Assembly: GCA_028285685.1 (NCBI GenBank)
Contig: JANQOR010000016.1
Location: 1-64,000 of the forward strand
Source: Cyclobacteriaceae bacterium
Lineage (GTDB): Bacteria; Bacteroidota; Bacteroidia; Cytophagales; Cyclobacteriaceae
DNA: 64,000 nt
Direction: 5' to 3'
A program made the translations under genes and the position numbers. Shown here piece by piece: positions 36,226 through 44,889 of the stretch. Positions within the stretch are counted from its first letter, which is position 1. The number at the start of each line of letters is the position of its first letter. The notes below the pieces were generated by a model. It searched no databases, was not told where the DNA came from, and saw only the letters and a program-made list of their open reading frames with translations.

Positions 36226-37152
36226 TTATCTATTTCTCAGCTTTTCCGCATACGTACAACCAATGAATTCTTCTTTTTCACCATTGAAGTACCTGAAGCT
36301 GTAGCTGCTTCCCGCTTTAGAAGCCTCTCCATAGATGTACCCGTATTTACATTGTCCATCCGTATTCTTATAAATATTGTGAGCGTACCAAGTAAACACC
36401 GTGTTGGTCGAATTTTTGTAGACAATGTCTTGAATGTGAATGGTTATAATTTCATCGTTCGGTTTCTTTAGTCTCTTCAACTCATCTTCAATAGCCTGGG
36501 ACAAAGCTTCATCCTTAACTCTGTGTGCCTTGTTCCCTGTTAGAAATTCATTGTAGGTTTGGTCATCCGCCCCTTCCATCATGGCACTAATTGATGAGGC
36601 AGGTATTGGAATCATCATTTTCGATAACTCATGTTCAGGATAGGAGGATCCGCCTTTTCCAAATTTGGACCTGTGAATTGTCAGGAGCCTAATCTCTAAT
36701 TCCGCGCTGCTTGGGCTGGAGCCACACTTATTAAGCATATTATTTAGATTGTCGTAGACATCTTTTCCCTTCACGATCACGTTGACCGTTTCTCCAGCCT
36801 TTGCAATGTTGATCCAACCCATCGCCTTAACAGATCCGTCTTGCTGGTACATAGGATTGTTTGCTTCTCCACAGCCATTGTTGTCCTTTAAGTTGAACAT
36901 CACTGCGAATTGAAAATCAGCTCCGCCACGTGCTTTTAGCATTGCTTTCATCGGACCGGAGAAACCGTATCCATTTTTTGCTGCCTCCTCCGTCATAGCA
37001 AACCGTAGCTCAAAAGACGCTGCACCAGGTACAAGCTCCGTTACCACGTTACCGTCGGCAAGGATCTGAGATGTGGCACCTGGCATGGCTGAAAGCGACC
37101 GTAATAAAATAACCGTCGCTGCAAGATTGTAAAGTAGTTTTGATTTTGTCAT
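36226..37152 (-). CDS. Secreted protein of unknown function
   Basis: The ORF opens at a GTG (37191), but the ATG at 37152 starts a good signal peptide (LLYNLAATVILLRSLSAMPG), giving about 308 residues. The mature part has several cysteines (KDNNGCGE, LNKCGSS, DGQCKYG, FIGCTY), which may form disulfides, and a middle helical section rich in charged residues (EDELKRLKKPND). I do not recognise a family. It is divergent from the TPR HisKA_2 kinase at 37268 and converges with the winged-helix gene across a terminator. Confidence 0.72.
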   Translation of the reverse strand: MTKSKLLYNLAATVILLRSLSAMPGATSQILADGNVVTELVPGAASFELRFAMTEEAAKNGYGFSGPMKAMLKARGGADFQFAVMFNLKDNNGCGEANNPMYQQDGSVKAMGWINIAKAGETVNVIVKGKDVYDNLNNMLNKCGSSPSSAELEIRLLTIHRSKFGKGGSSYPEHELSKMMIPIPASSISAMMEGADDQTYNEFLTGNKAHRVKDEALSQAIEDELKRLKKPNDEIITIHIQDIVYKNSTNTVFTWYAHNIYKNTDGQCKYGYIYGEASKAGSSYSFRYFNGEKEEFIGCTYAEKLRNR

Positions 37153-37267
37153 GGTAGTACTAATTTTCTGACCAAGGAACACTTTTGCCACGATGACTCA
37201 AATAACATTTTAGGGAACGTCCCATTCGTTGAGGAAATGACTAAATTGATTTAGGATAATCTTACTT

Positions 37268-39175
37268 ATGCGATCGAGAGTCCGCTATTTGGTCATTTCT
37301 CTTTTGGCGAGTGTAAACGCCCTTCAGTCTCAGGACCTTTCAACGGATTCCCTGATCGCTCTTGCTCAGCATTTTAATCAATTATCCAGGCAAGTTGGCT
37401 TTAAGAATCCCGATTCGGCGTTTCACTATGCGGCTATTGCACAAGGATTCGCAGATGCCGGTGGCTCAAGTCAACAAGCAGCATTGTCACATTTCAATAA
37501 AGCATTTTCCTTCCATGTTCGTGGTGAATTTGTCTTGGCTGAAGAGCAGTATGACAGCTCACTTCTCCATCAAGACATGGGTGTTGATTCCGTGCTCCTG
37601 TCCAGAATCTGGAATAATCTGGGAGCACTGCACAACGTCCTCGACAACTATCCCAAGGCTCTTGAGTTTTACCAGCAGTCGCTATCATATAAACTGCTAC
37701 TTGGAAATGAACAAGGAGCTGCTACCACTTATAATAACCTGGGGATTATCAAGTATAATCAAGAGAAGTATAGTGAAGCACTAGATTTCTATCGGGAGGC
37801 GATGAAAATAACATTGTCTGATGATACAGCAGGACTATCTCGAGTGTATGGGAACATCGGCTTGGTCTATACCCACACGGAGGATTACGATTCGGCACTC
37901 AGTTACTATAGTAGGGCATACGAAATCTGGGGACGCCACGCCAGCCCCTGTTCAAAAATGTACGCAGCAAATGGACTTGCTGAGGTACACCAACGATTGG
38001 GTGATTTTCAGCAATCTGAGGTGTATGCGCAAGAATCATTGGAAGCAGGTAGACAATGCTCAGATCCATCCATCATATCGGGTGCCCTGCTTGCTCTTGG
38101 TCTAATAAACAAAGACAAGGGAAAAGTGAAGGTCGCAGAAAAACAATATTTGGAAGTATTTAGGATAGCTGAAGAAAATGGAATGGTCTCTACTCTTGAA
38201 ATGACTAGCCGACACCTCTTCGAACTTTACAAGGATATAGGTGAGATCGAAAGTGCCCTCAATTACAAAGAGAAACAAGCTAAATATCGGGACTCCCTCT
38301 TTAACGAAGACTTGAGTTCGAAAATTACAAGATTGGAAATGGAGTATGATTTTAACAGGGAAAAAGACTCTCTATCTTATCAGTTTGAACGTGAGCGAAG
38401 CCTGTTAGATCGGGAACTTGAGCAAAAATCATTAATCCAGCAGGTAGGGGTGATCATTTTGGTATTGGCCTTTCTTGCAATCGTATTCTTTGCCCGATCT
38501 TACTATTTAAAAAGGAAATCCAATCAATTGCTTGCCGAAAAAAATGAAATCGTCTCCAGATCACTTAGGGAAAAAGAAATCATGATGGGAGAAATTCATC
38601 ATCGAGTCAAGAACAACCTTCAGATTGTCTCCAGCCTGCTGAATATCCAGGAAAAGCTAATTAATGATGAGTCTTCGAAGACTGTGATCAGAGACACGAA
38701 ATCCAGAGTAATTTCCATGTCTTTGGTGCACGAAAATCTTTTGAGCGGACAAGAAGTACAATCGATTAATGCCCAAGAGTATCTTAAAGACCTACTTGAT
38801 TCTATCCAGGCCACATTCCGCAACGAGCACCTTTTGATTAATTTCAAGCTTGAAATCCAAACACAGAGAATTCCTACAGATATGGCGATTCATATTGGAC
38901 TGATTGTGAACGAGGCAGTTACCAACTCGGTAAAGTATGCCTTTCCAGAAGGGCATGTTGCCAAACCAGAAATCACGATAGAATTGAGGAACGCGGACGA
39001 CAGTCTTTTCTTAAAAATTAAGGACAATGGCGTAGGTATTGAGAGTGGTATGGACGAGTCGTACGGACTAAAATTGATGCGCAACCTCGCTGAGTCCAAA
39101 GAGGGGAACATGGAGCTTTCAAATGGAGATGGAACGACAATAAATGTTCGTGTACCCATTGATCATGAACAGTAA
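37268..39175 (+). CDS. TPR sensor histidine kinase, HisKA_2 type
   Basis: The 635-residue protein has a signal peptide, about six TPR units (residues 40-330; e.g. LGALHNVLDNYPKALEFYQQ), a coiled coil, a membrane helix (VGVIILVLAFLAIVFFARSY) and a C-terminal kinase core. Its H-box is EIHHRVKNNLQIVSSLLNIQ, the HisKA_2 form, followed by an ATPase domain with LIVNEAVTNSVKYAF and IKDNGVGIE. It overlaps the response-regulator start by 11 bases, which marks them as a cognate pair. The TPRs should face the periplasm or sense a partner protein; the signal is unknown. Confidence 0.92.
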   Translation: MRSRVRYLVISLLASVNALQSQDLSTDSLIALAQHFNQLSRQVGFKNPDSAFHYAAIAQGFADAGGSSQQAALSHFNKAFSFHVRGEFVLAEEQYDSSLLHQDMGVDSVLLSRIWNNLGALHNVLDNYPKALEFYQQSLSYKLLLGNEQGAATTYNNLGIIKYNQEKYSEALDFYREAMKITLSDDTAGLSRVYGNIGLVYTHTEDYDSALSYYSRAYEIWGRHASPCSKMYAANGLAEVHQRLGDFQQSEVYAQESLEAGRQCSDPSIISGALLALGLINKDKGKVKVAEKQYLEVFRIAEENGMVSTLEMTSRHLFELYKDIGEIESALNYKEKQAKYRDSLFNEDLSSKITRLEMEYDFNREKDSLSYQFERERSLLDRELEQKSLIQQVGVIILVLAFLAIVFFARSYYLKRKSNQLLAEKNEIVSRSLREKEIMMGEIHHRVKNNLQIVSSLLNIQEKLINDESSKTVIRDTKSRVISMSLVHENLLSGQEVQSINAQEYLKDLLDSIQATFRNEHLLINFKLEIQTQRIPTDMAIHIGLIVNEAVTNSVKYAFPEGHVAKPEITIELRNADDSLFLKIKDNGVGIESGMDESYGLKLMRNLAESKEGNMELSNGDGTTINVRVPIDHEQ

Positions 39176-39869
39176 AATTCTCATAATCGAGGATGAGATT
39201 GTAGTAGCAGAAGACCTCTCTACCATCTTAAGAACAGCCGGGTATACCGTAGTTGGGCACGCCGCTCGAGGTGTTGAGGCTTTGGAACTTATAAGGTCGA
39301 CAGACCCGGATCTAGTCCTGCTAGATATCAAATTACGAGGAAAAATGACGGGACTGGACGTAGCTCATTCAATTAATGGTCAAATTCCCTATCTATTCAT
39401 TACCTCCCTAAAGGATGTTAAACTAAGGGATGAGATCGCGACATTGGATGCCGGTGGATATCTACTTAAACCCTTCGTTGAGGAAGAATTGCTGGTAAAT
39501 GTAAAACTAGCGCTGGCAAGATCTCATAGCAGGGAAATCATTGCACCTAAACCCACTGGCTTACTAATAAGAAATGGAAGTGTACTTGAAAAGGTGAATT
39601 CATCCGAAATTGCTTATGCTAAAGGAGAGGATAATTATACAAAAGTCCGGTTCATCAATGGTAAGGAGCACCTATTGAGCCATACACTGAAGTCGGTAGA
39701 ACAGAAACTTAGTGGCTTTTCTTCATTTTGTCGTGTGCATAAATCGTATGTTGTTAACCTTGATCATCTGATGGGGATTGAAGGACAAAACCTCATTTTT
39801 CAAGATCAAATTATCCCCATTGGAAAGAGTTACCGATCATCTCTGTTCCAAAAGTTTGATTTCCTTTAG
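39165..39869 (+). CDS. LytTR-family response regulator
   Basis: About 234 residues: an N-terminal receiver domain (ILIIEDEIVVAEDL with the acidic pair; LVLLDIKLRG with the phospho-acceptor Asp; FITSLKD; LLKPF), then a LytTR DNA-binding domain (SEIAYAKGEDNYTKVRF, CRVHKSYVVNLDH). I chose the ATG at 39165 because the receiver begins directly after it; an upstream ATG at 39144 would add 7 unneeded residues. The start overlaps the end of the kinase gene. The outer-membrane receptor gene follows 170 bases downstream and may be a target, but no LytTR site was identified. Confidence 0.92.
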   Translation: MNSKILIIEDEIVVAEDLSTILRTAGYTVVGHAARGVEALELIRSTDPDLVLLDIKLRGKMTGLDVAHSINGQIPYLFITSLKDVKLRDEIATLDAGGYLLKPFVEEELLVNVKLALARSHSREIIAPKPTGLLIRNGSVLEKVNSSEIAYAKGEDNYTKVRFINGKEHLLSHTLKSVEQKLSGFSSFCRVHKSYVVNLDHLMGIEGQNLIFQDQIIPIGKSYRSSLFQKFDFL

Positions 39870-40038
39870 AGACCCGCTTCCGCTAGTCAAAGACAAAATT
39901 CTACCCCAACTCTTCCCCAGTTGTTGGATTTTTGCCTAGTATAATTGCTATAACAACTTCCAAATTATCAAATGAGAAACGGAACACCCATCTAAACTTA
40001 TCGTAACTTTACACAACACCAACTCTAAATCACCACTG

Positions 40039-42468
40039 ATGAAAATTGTTTTCCCACCTAAACTCTACTTGGGTTTTTTACTGTTTTTTTTGAGTACACA
40101 TGCTCTTTCACAAATCACCATATCGGGATTGATACAGGGTGTTGATGGGGAGCGCGTATCCTTTGCCACAGTTGCTCTATTAGACAAGGACTCGATAATG
40201 GTGAAAGCCGAATATACAAATGAAGATGGCAGATACACCTTCCGACAGGTGCGTCCGGGCAGTTACAGAATGCAGGTTAGGAACATTGAATATGTCCCCT
40301 TTACCTCCGAGTTTATTACAGTTGACAACGCCTCAATTGAAGTACCTGCGTTTGTTATGCGCAAAGCAACGACAGAATTAGAAGAAGTCGTTGTTGAAGG
40401 TCAGAGACCGTTGATTGAGATACATCCGGACAAGATGGTATTCAATGTTGCAGAAAGCGTCAATGCTAGCGGTAACGACGGGTTGAATTTGATTGGAAAA
40501 GCTCCTGGAGTTATTCTTGACCCTGACAATAACATTGTTCTTGCTGGGAAGACGGGTGTTCGGATTTTTATAAATGGACGACCGTCAAGGCTGTCCGGCG
40601 ATGATTTGACTGCTATGCTTCAAAGCATGCAATCAGACAATATTGAGTCGGTGGAGATCATCACAAATCCCTCAGCTAAATACGAAGCAGAAGGGAACTC
40701 CGGAATTATCAATATTGTGCTGAAAAAGAATGCGAATTTAGGTTTAAATGGCTCCTTGAATTCTTCTTTTACTACGGGAACATACGATCGTATGAACTAT
40801 GGAGGCTCCTTGAATTATCGAAATGACAAGGTGAATGCCTACGGAACGCTCTCAAAGTACGACAATAACATACAGGATGACTTTGACCATGTAATTGAAC
40901 AAAATGGTTTTTTTGTTGGTCAGCGGTCCATCGGGCTAAGTAATAATAATGGACTTAATGGGACGCTAGGGCTTGACTACTTCATTGATGACAGAAATAC
41001 CCTGGGAATTTTAGCAAGGAGTATTTGGAATGACCGGACCGTGAGTTCCAATTCGGAATCGCCCATTACCCGTGTGTCTGATGGTGTGGTACAAGAAGTG
41101 CTGATTGCCAGAAATATCCAAGCATTTGACTCCAAAAACCTGAACTACAACCTCAACTACGAGCACAAATTGACAGGAGGGGGCACAATAAGTACAGATT
41201 TCAACTATGGTGATTACCGGGTGGACGGAACCACGAATCAACCCAATACCTACTATGAGTCAGATCTTGAAACAGTAAGACAAATCGTGGACAACGAAGA
41301 CACGAGATTTACAGATATAGCTCTCTTTGCAGCCAAGCTTGATTTCGAAAAAACGGTTGGATCCTGGGACTTGTCGCTTGGTGGAAAGTATTCTTCAATC
41401 ACCACTGATAATGGCTTTCAGTTCTACGATGTGGTCAATGGAGCCAGAGTGTTAAACCTGGACCAGTCCAATGTCTTTGAGTACACAGAGGATGTTACTG
41501 CAGTCTATTTAATACTTTCATCCAAAATCTCAGAGAAGATCAATACAAATGTCGGTCTGAGGATGGAGCACACAGAATCAAGAGGGTTACTAACCAGCGA
41601 AGTTGCAATCGCAAATAACGATGTAAAAAGAAGTTATACAGATCTATTCCCGAACCTGGGTATCTCACTGAAACCAAACAAGGATCTTTCAATAAACTTT
41701 GGTTTAGGTAGAAGAATACAACGTCCTGACTATCAGACTTTAAATCCATTCGAATTTAAACTGAATGAGATTAACTTCTTCAAGGGAAACCCATTCCTGA
41801 CCCCTCAATACACCATGAATTATCAGGCTAGTTTTTCACATAAGCAAGCATTGACTGGATCTATCGTATACAGCCGAACACGTGACTTTTTTGCACAAAT
41901 ACTAGATACTGCAAGAACGACAGTCACTTTCTTGATTCCAAAGAACCTGCAGCGCATAACCAATCTGTCCTTTAATATTGGTTACCCGGTTACTGTTACA
42001 GACTGGTGGGAAATGCGTGGTGGGTTCAATTTCACACTTTCGACGTTTGATGGGAATCTTGAAGGTACTGTTATTGACCTTTCCGCTCGCATCTATAACT
42101 TCCGTATTTCGAACAGTCTGAACCTTCCCAAGGGTTTCAAAGCAGACCTGACCTACTTCTACAATAGCGATTTTATCTGGAGAGGTTCTATTAACGTCGG
42201 GTCCTTTTCCAGAATTGATGGAGGTCTGAGTAAAACCCTGGCACAGAAGAAGTTGACACTTCGCTTTACCTTTTCAGACCTTTTTAATAAAGGCAGTGAC
42301 TACCGATACAGTGGCAATTATGGTGGCTTAGAAGTGAATGGCGTTCGATCTAGAGACAACCAGAGGTTTGGCGCAGGTTTAACCTACAATTTTGGTAACC
42401 AAAAGGTGAAGTCGGCACGTCGAAGGAGAACAGGCCTTGATGATGAAATCAACCGAATCTCGAATTAG
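40039..42468 (+). CDS. TonB-plug outer-membrane beta-barrel receptor (OMP_b-brl_3 type)
   Basis: The 809-residue protein has a signal peptide, a carboxypeptidase-regulatory-like domain (ISGLIQGVDGERVSFATVAL), a TonB-receptor plug (about residues 120-230; NASGNDGLNLIGKAPGVI, INGRPSRLSGDD, ESVEIITNPSAKYEAEGNSG) and a long barrel with typical strand ends (GLGRRIQRPDYQTLNPFEFK; C-terminal RFGAGLTYNFGNQKV). It resembles outer-membrane beta-barrel family proteins of Bacteroidota; the transported ligand is unknown. It lies downstream of the kinase/LytTR pair in the same direction but has its own leader of about 170 bases. Confidence 0.9.
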   Translation: MKIVFPPKLYLGFLLFFLSTHALSQITISGLIQGVDGERVSFATVALLDKDSIMVKAEYTNEDGRYTFRQVRPGSYRMQVRNIEYVPFTSEFITVDNASIEVPAFVMRKATTELEEVVVEGQRPLIEIHPDKMVFNVAESVNASGNDGLNLIGKAPGVILDPDNNIVLAGKTGVRIFINGRPSRLSGDDLTAMLQSMQSDNIESVEIITNPSAKYEAEGNSGIINIVLKKNANLGLNGSLNSSFTTGTYDRMNYGGSLNYRNDKVNAYGTLSKYDNNIQDDFDHVIEQNGFFVGQRSIGLSNNNGLNGTLGLDYFIDDRNTLGILARSIWNDRTVSSNSESPITRVSDGVVQEVLIARNIQAFDSKNLNYNLNYEHKLTGGGTISTDFNYGDYRVDGTTNQPNTYYESDLETVRQIVDNEDTRFTDIALFAAKLDFEKTVGSWDLSLGGKYSSITTDNGFQFYDVVNGARVLNLDQSNVFEYTEDVTAVYLILSSKISEKINTNVGLRMEHTESRGLLTSEVAIANNDVKRSYTDLFPNLGISLKPNKDLSINFGLGRRIQRPDYQTLNPFEFKLNEINFFKGNPFLTPQYTMNYQASFSHKQALTGSIVYSRTRDFFAQILDTARTTVTFLIPKNLQRITNLSFNIGYPVTVTDWWEMRGGFNFTLSTFDGNLEGTVIDLSARIYNFRISNSLNLPKGFKADLTYFYNSDFIWRGSINVGSFSRIDGGLSKTLAQKKLTLRFTFSDLFNKGSDYRYSGNYGGLEVNGVRSRDNQRFGAGLTYNFGNQKVKSARRRRTGLDDEINRISN

Positions 42469-42477
42469 TGGGTGCTG

Positions 42478-42897
42478 CTAATCTTTAACGGTCACCTGAT
42501 CAATTTTACATTTGCAGTTGTAATTGAAAGTATCTTGATAACTACCGTCTGCCTCAAGCTGTGTCACGGTTCCTTGAGCTCTACTGTAGAATTTCACGAG
42601 CAGAGTTCCACCTTTGTACACATCGGTGTAGAGTAGAGGGTTCTTGCTTGCACTTGGAGTTCGCAACTTTACCTTGAGCTCGTAGTCGTTAAAACGCAAG
42701 GTTCTTTCGTCGGTAAATTCATCTTTCGCTGCGTAAAAGGACAGCTTTTCATTTCTGACAGGTACTTTCTCACTGGTCGACGAAGTATTATCACCCACCT
42801 TGCTTTCATGCATCGTCACTTCGCAGACGATCCCGTAGTTCTGAGAAAAGGCTCCAATAGATAAAAGCAATGCTGCCGAGAAAAGAAAGATTTTCAT
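42478..42897 (-). CDS. Small secreted protein, unknown
   Basis: The 139-residue product has a signal peptide ending IGAFSQ and a beta-rich mature part with three cysteines (GIVCEVT, NYNCKCKID). No family was recognised. It converges with the receptor gene, 9 bases apart, and seems to be transcribed alone. Confidence 0.7.
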   Translation of the reverse strand: MKIFLFSAALLLSIGAFSQNYGIVCEVTMHESKVGDNTSSTSEKVPVRNEKLSFYAAKDEFTDERTLRFNDYELKVKLRTPSASKNPLLYTDVYKGGTLLVKFYSRAQGTVTQLEADGSYQDTFNYNCKCKIDQVTVKD

Positions 42898-43022
42898 ATG
42901 TCAAAATATTGTCAGATAAATGTTTCAATGATTAGGCCTCGGAATTTAGTAAAAAAACAAGTGTTAGCCTTGTATTGCATTTGAAAGTTTTGACCGTCCT
43001 TGAGAAAGCGTTGGGCAATGAG

Positions 43023-43370
43023 CTAATTTCTATTTAGGATCAGGTCAAATTTAGAAGCATCCTTATAATCAATCTTCACTTCCTTGAATCCATCTATACT
43101 GGTCACAAGATAGAGTTCACTGGTTTTTACCTTGATCTCAACGTTCTGACAGTCGTTTTCCAGCAAGGAGAAATCCCCGGCGTTGACATTCACGAATGAT
43201 AGAGTAGTGTCGGGCATCACGATAAAAATATCCGCCACATCATCATTTTGAATGCCTTTTGCTTTATTTAGGATTAAGTAAATCCAGACGATGATTAGGG
43301 TGGCACTGAGAAAGAAGAATTGAACAGACTCGGTTCGTCTACGTGTAAAAAGGCCGATAATTTTATTCAT
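43023..43370 (-). CDS. Small single-pass membrane protein, unknown
   Basis: From the ATG at 43370 the product has about 115 residues: a basic N-terminus (FTRRRTE), one membrane helix (FFFLSATLIIVWIYLIL) and a periplasmic beta-rich domain. The ORF also has an ATG at 43412 that would add 14 residues and reach into the AT-rich divergent promoter region, so 43370 is preferred. No family was recognised. It is divergent from the RHH/acidic-protein pair at 43483-44131. Confidence 0.65.
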   Translation of the reverse strand: MNKIIGLFTRRRTESVQFFFLSATLIIVWIYLILNKAKGIQNDDVADIFIVMPDTTLSFVNVNAGDFSLLENDCQNVEIKVKTSELYLVTSIDGFKEVKIDYKDASKFDLILNRN

Positions 43371-43428
43371 AACTATCTTTAAGTTATAAAATTCCCCGTA
43401 TAACTTAAACATTTATTGTAAATATTCC

Positions 43429-43458
43429 GTATATATCTTATAATTACAAAGTATATAT
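43429..43458. promoter_or_regulatory. GTATATAT direct repeat upstream of the RHH gene
   Basis: GTATATAT occurs at 43429-43436 and 43451-43458, 22 bp apart (two helical turns), in a very AT-rich region shared by the RHH gene and a divergent membrane-protein gene. RHH proteins often bind such repeated short sites, so self-regulation is possible. AT richness makes chance repeats likely too. Confidence 0.3.
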
Positions 43459-43482
43459 TTCTGCATTATAAAAATATTTCTC

Positions 43483-43701
43483 ATGAAAAAAGATCATTTA
43501 AAGCAGGTAACCATGAAACTGACTCCTAAAACGATCAATTCAGTTGCATCTATCGGCAATTTAACAGAAGAAACAAATAGAACACGAATTATGGCTAATG
43601 GCGTGAAGGTGTACGAAAGATTTCTACAGGAGCAGGCCAATGGCAATACCATAATTATTAGAAGGCCTGATGGTGCAGAAAGGGAGATTGAAATTTCATA
43701 G
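43483..43701 (+). CDS. Ribbon-helix-helix (RHH)-like small DNA-binding protein
   Basis: The 72-residue product fits the ribbon-helix-helix layout: a basic N-terminal strand (LKQVTMKLTPKT), a helix (INSVASIGNLT), a turn with ETNRTR, a second helix (IMANGVKVYERFLQEQ), and a C-terminal hairpin (NTIIIRRPDGAEREIEI). RHH proteins are dimeric repressors or antitoxin DNA-binding parts. The next gene, for an acidic membrane protein, begins 16 bases downstream. Assignment rests on pattern only, since the sequence is short. Confidence 0.65.
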   Translation: MKKDHLKQVTMKLTPKTINSVASIGNLTEETNRTRIMANGVKVYERFLQEQANGNTIIIRRPDGAEREIEIS

Positions 43702-43717
43702 CGTTAAACTCTGAATT

Positions 43718-44131
43718 TTGGCGGATAACAACAATAATCCTGAAGAGGATGAAAATTTGGAAGAAGGTTCTACTCTTGAACCTTCCGGTGAGGCAGATAC
43801 TGCCGGACACGATCAAGAAGAAAACACTGAAACCTGGGAATCTGAGACGGGCGAGGAAGAGAGTTCGGATGACGACTCAGCGGATAGCTCGGATGATGGA
43901 GCACATAAAATTAGATCCGGAGAATGGACAACAAGGGAAAGCAAAATACTCCGGTTCGCTCAACGTATTCTAGCTGGATTGGCTGTTGCTCTGATTCTTG
44001 CGGGGATGGTCTACTCACTAAATGTCACAACACATTCCGAGAAGATCTGGGATTTTACCAGTGAATTTGTCAAGACTATCGCATTGCTGGTAATTGGAGC
44101 ATACTTTTCAAGTAATACGAATACCAAATAG
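43718..44131 (+). CDS. Acidic protein with two C-terminal membrane helices, unknown
   Basis: The 137-residue protein starts with about 65 residues that are almost all Glu, Asp, Ser and Asn (low complexity, strongly negative, likely disordered). It then has GEWTTRESKILRF and two membrane helices (ILAGLAVALILAGMVYSL; FVKTIALLVIGAYFSS). The start codon is TTG at 43718; no ATG is available in frame before the membrane part. It lies 16 bases after the RHH gene and is probably co-transcribed. I know no family with this build; the acidic arm could bind a basic partner such as the RHH protein. Confidence 0.6.
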   Translation: MADNNNNPEEDENLEEGSTLEPSGEADTAGHDQEENTETWESETGEEESSDDDSADSSDDGAHKIRSGEWTTRESKILRFAQRILAGLAVALILAGMVYSLNVTTHSEKIWDFTSEFVKTIALLVIGAYFSSNTNTK

Positions 44132-44158
44132 CCCATTCTATTTCTAGCTGGTTTCTTA

Positions 44159-44680
44159 CTACTCACCCATTCCACTGAGGTATCTAGTGAGGCCTGTGTA
44201 ATCACCGAATCGATCCAGGTACGTCACTCTTCCTTGTTCATTGAAGTCATAGGAATAGTAGATTCTAAGTGTTGCCGATCGCTCCTCTGTAGAATCGGTA
44301 GCTGTTTTAGTGATTCTCCAGGTAGAGTAGAATCGAACCGATCCATCCACTTCCTTTGTGATGGGATTAACCCCGGGCAGAAGAGCTATGTCGCTCACTA
44401 ACTCAAAGTCATACATCTCGAATGCCAATTTGTCCTTTTCCTTCATTTCTTTCAAGGTCACTGAATCCTTCACCAGGGTAAAATTGGTGGGATAGTGGTA
44501 GTAGTCTTCAATGAATATGGAATAATCAGGTGTTTCGTTTTGCCAATTTTCAAGGTCTTGAAGAACGGTCTCAGAGTTTCTTTTGAACGCCTCTAACAAC
44601 GGATCACGATCCTGGATGTAGGTTTGGTTCTGACATGCCATAATCGTTAAGCAGACAATTAGAATTGTCAAATTTTTCAT
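44159..44680 (-). CDS. Putative lipoprotein, possibly NTF2-like
   Basis: From the ATG at 44680 the product has about 173 residues, with a lipoprotein signal ending TIMAC (Cys16). The C-terminal part (VRFYSTWRIT, TLRIYYSYDF, VTYLDRFGDY) has the strand pattern of NTF2-like folds, but this is only a guess. An ATG at 44716 would place 12 extra hydrophobic residues before the signal peptide and is less likely. It converges with the acidic-protein gene. Two ATTAATTAATTG repeats lie 72-104 bases upstream. Confidence 0.68.
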   Translation of the reverse strand: MKNLTILIVCLTIMACQNQTYIQDRDPLLEAFKRNSETVLQDLENWQNETPDYSIFIEDYYHYPTNFTLVKDSVTLKEMKEKDKLAFEMYDFELVSDIALLPGVNPITKEVDGSVRFYSTWRITKTATDSTEERSATLRIYYSYDFNEQGRVTYLDRFGDYTGLTRYLSGMGE

Positions 44681-44751
44681 CAAAATAAGTATTAACTGCA
44701 CAATGATTTGAAACACTAAATATTCTGATTGCTAACGAAAATGAATGCCTA

Positions 44752-44784
44752 ATTAATTAATTGTTCAGATGGATTAATTAATTG
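44752..44784. repeat. ATTAATTAATTG direct repeat, 21-bp spacing
   Basis: The 12-bp unit ATTAATTAATTG occurs at 44752-44763 and 44773-44784, upstream of the lipoprotein gene. The two-turn spacing is compatible with a regulatory site, but the units are AT-only and partly self-complementary. Confidence 0.35.
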
Positions 44785-44801
44785 GGTTCTGTAAGGTTCC
44801 A

Positions 44802-44865
44802 TAAGACGGCTAAATCGGCATTTTCCGGTCCTCCTCCTTTAGCCTTAAATTTCAAGACCGTCTTA
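44802..44865 (-). terminator. Nested inverted repeat downstream of the RmlC-like gene
   Basis: TAAGACGG (44802-44809) pairs with CCGTCTTA (44858-44865), and inside it GGCTAAA (44808-44814) can pair with TTTAGCC (44838-44844). It lies 25 bases past the stop of the minus-strand RmlC-like gene. It could end that transcript or be a small structured remnant; there is no clear T-run. Confidence 0.35.
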
Positions 44866-44889
44866 GACAAAAGGAGCGCAGCCTATTGG

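Noticed and set aside
39907-39923. Possible terminator after the LytTR gene (CAACT / AGTTG)
   Set aside because: The stem is only 5 bp; a short T-run follows but the signal is too weak to call.
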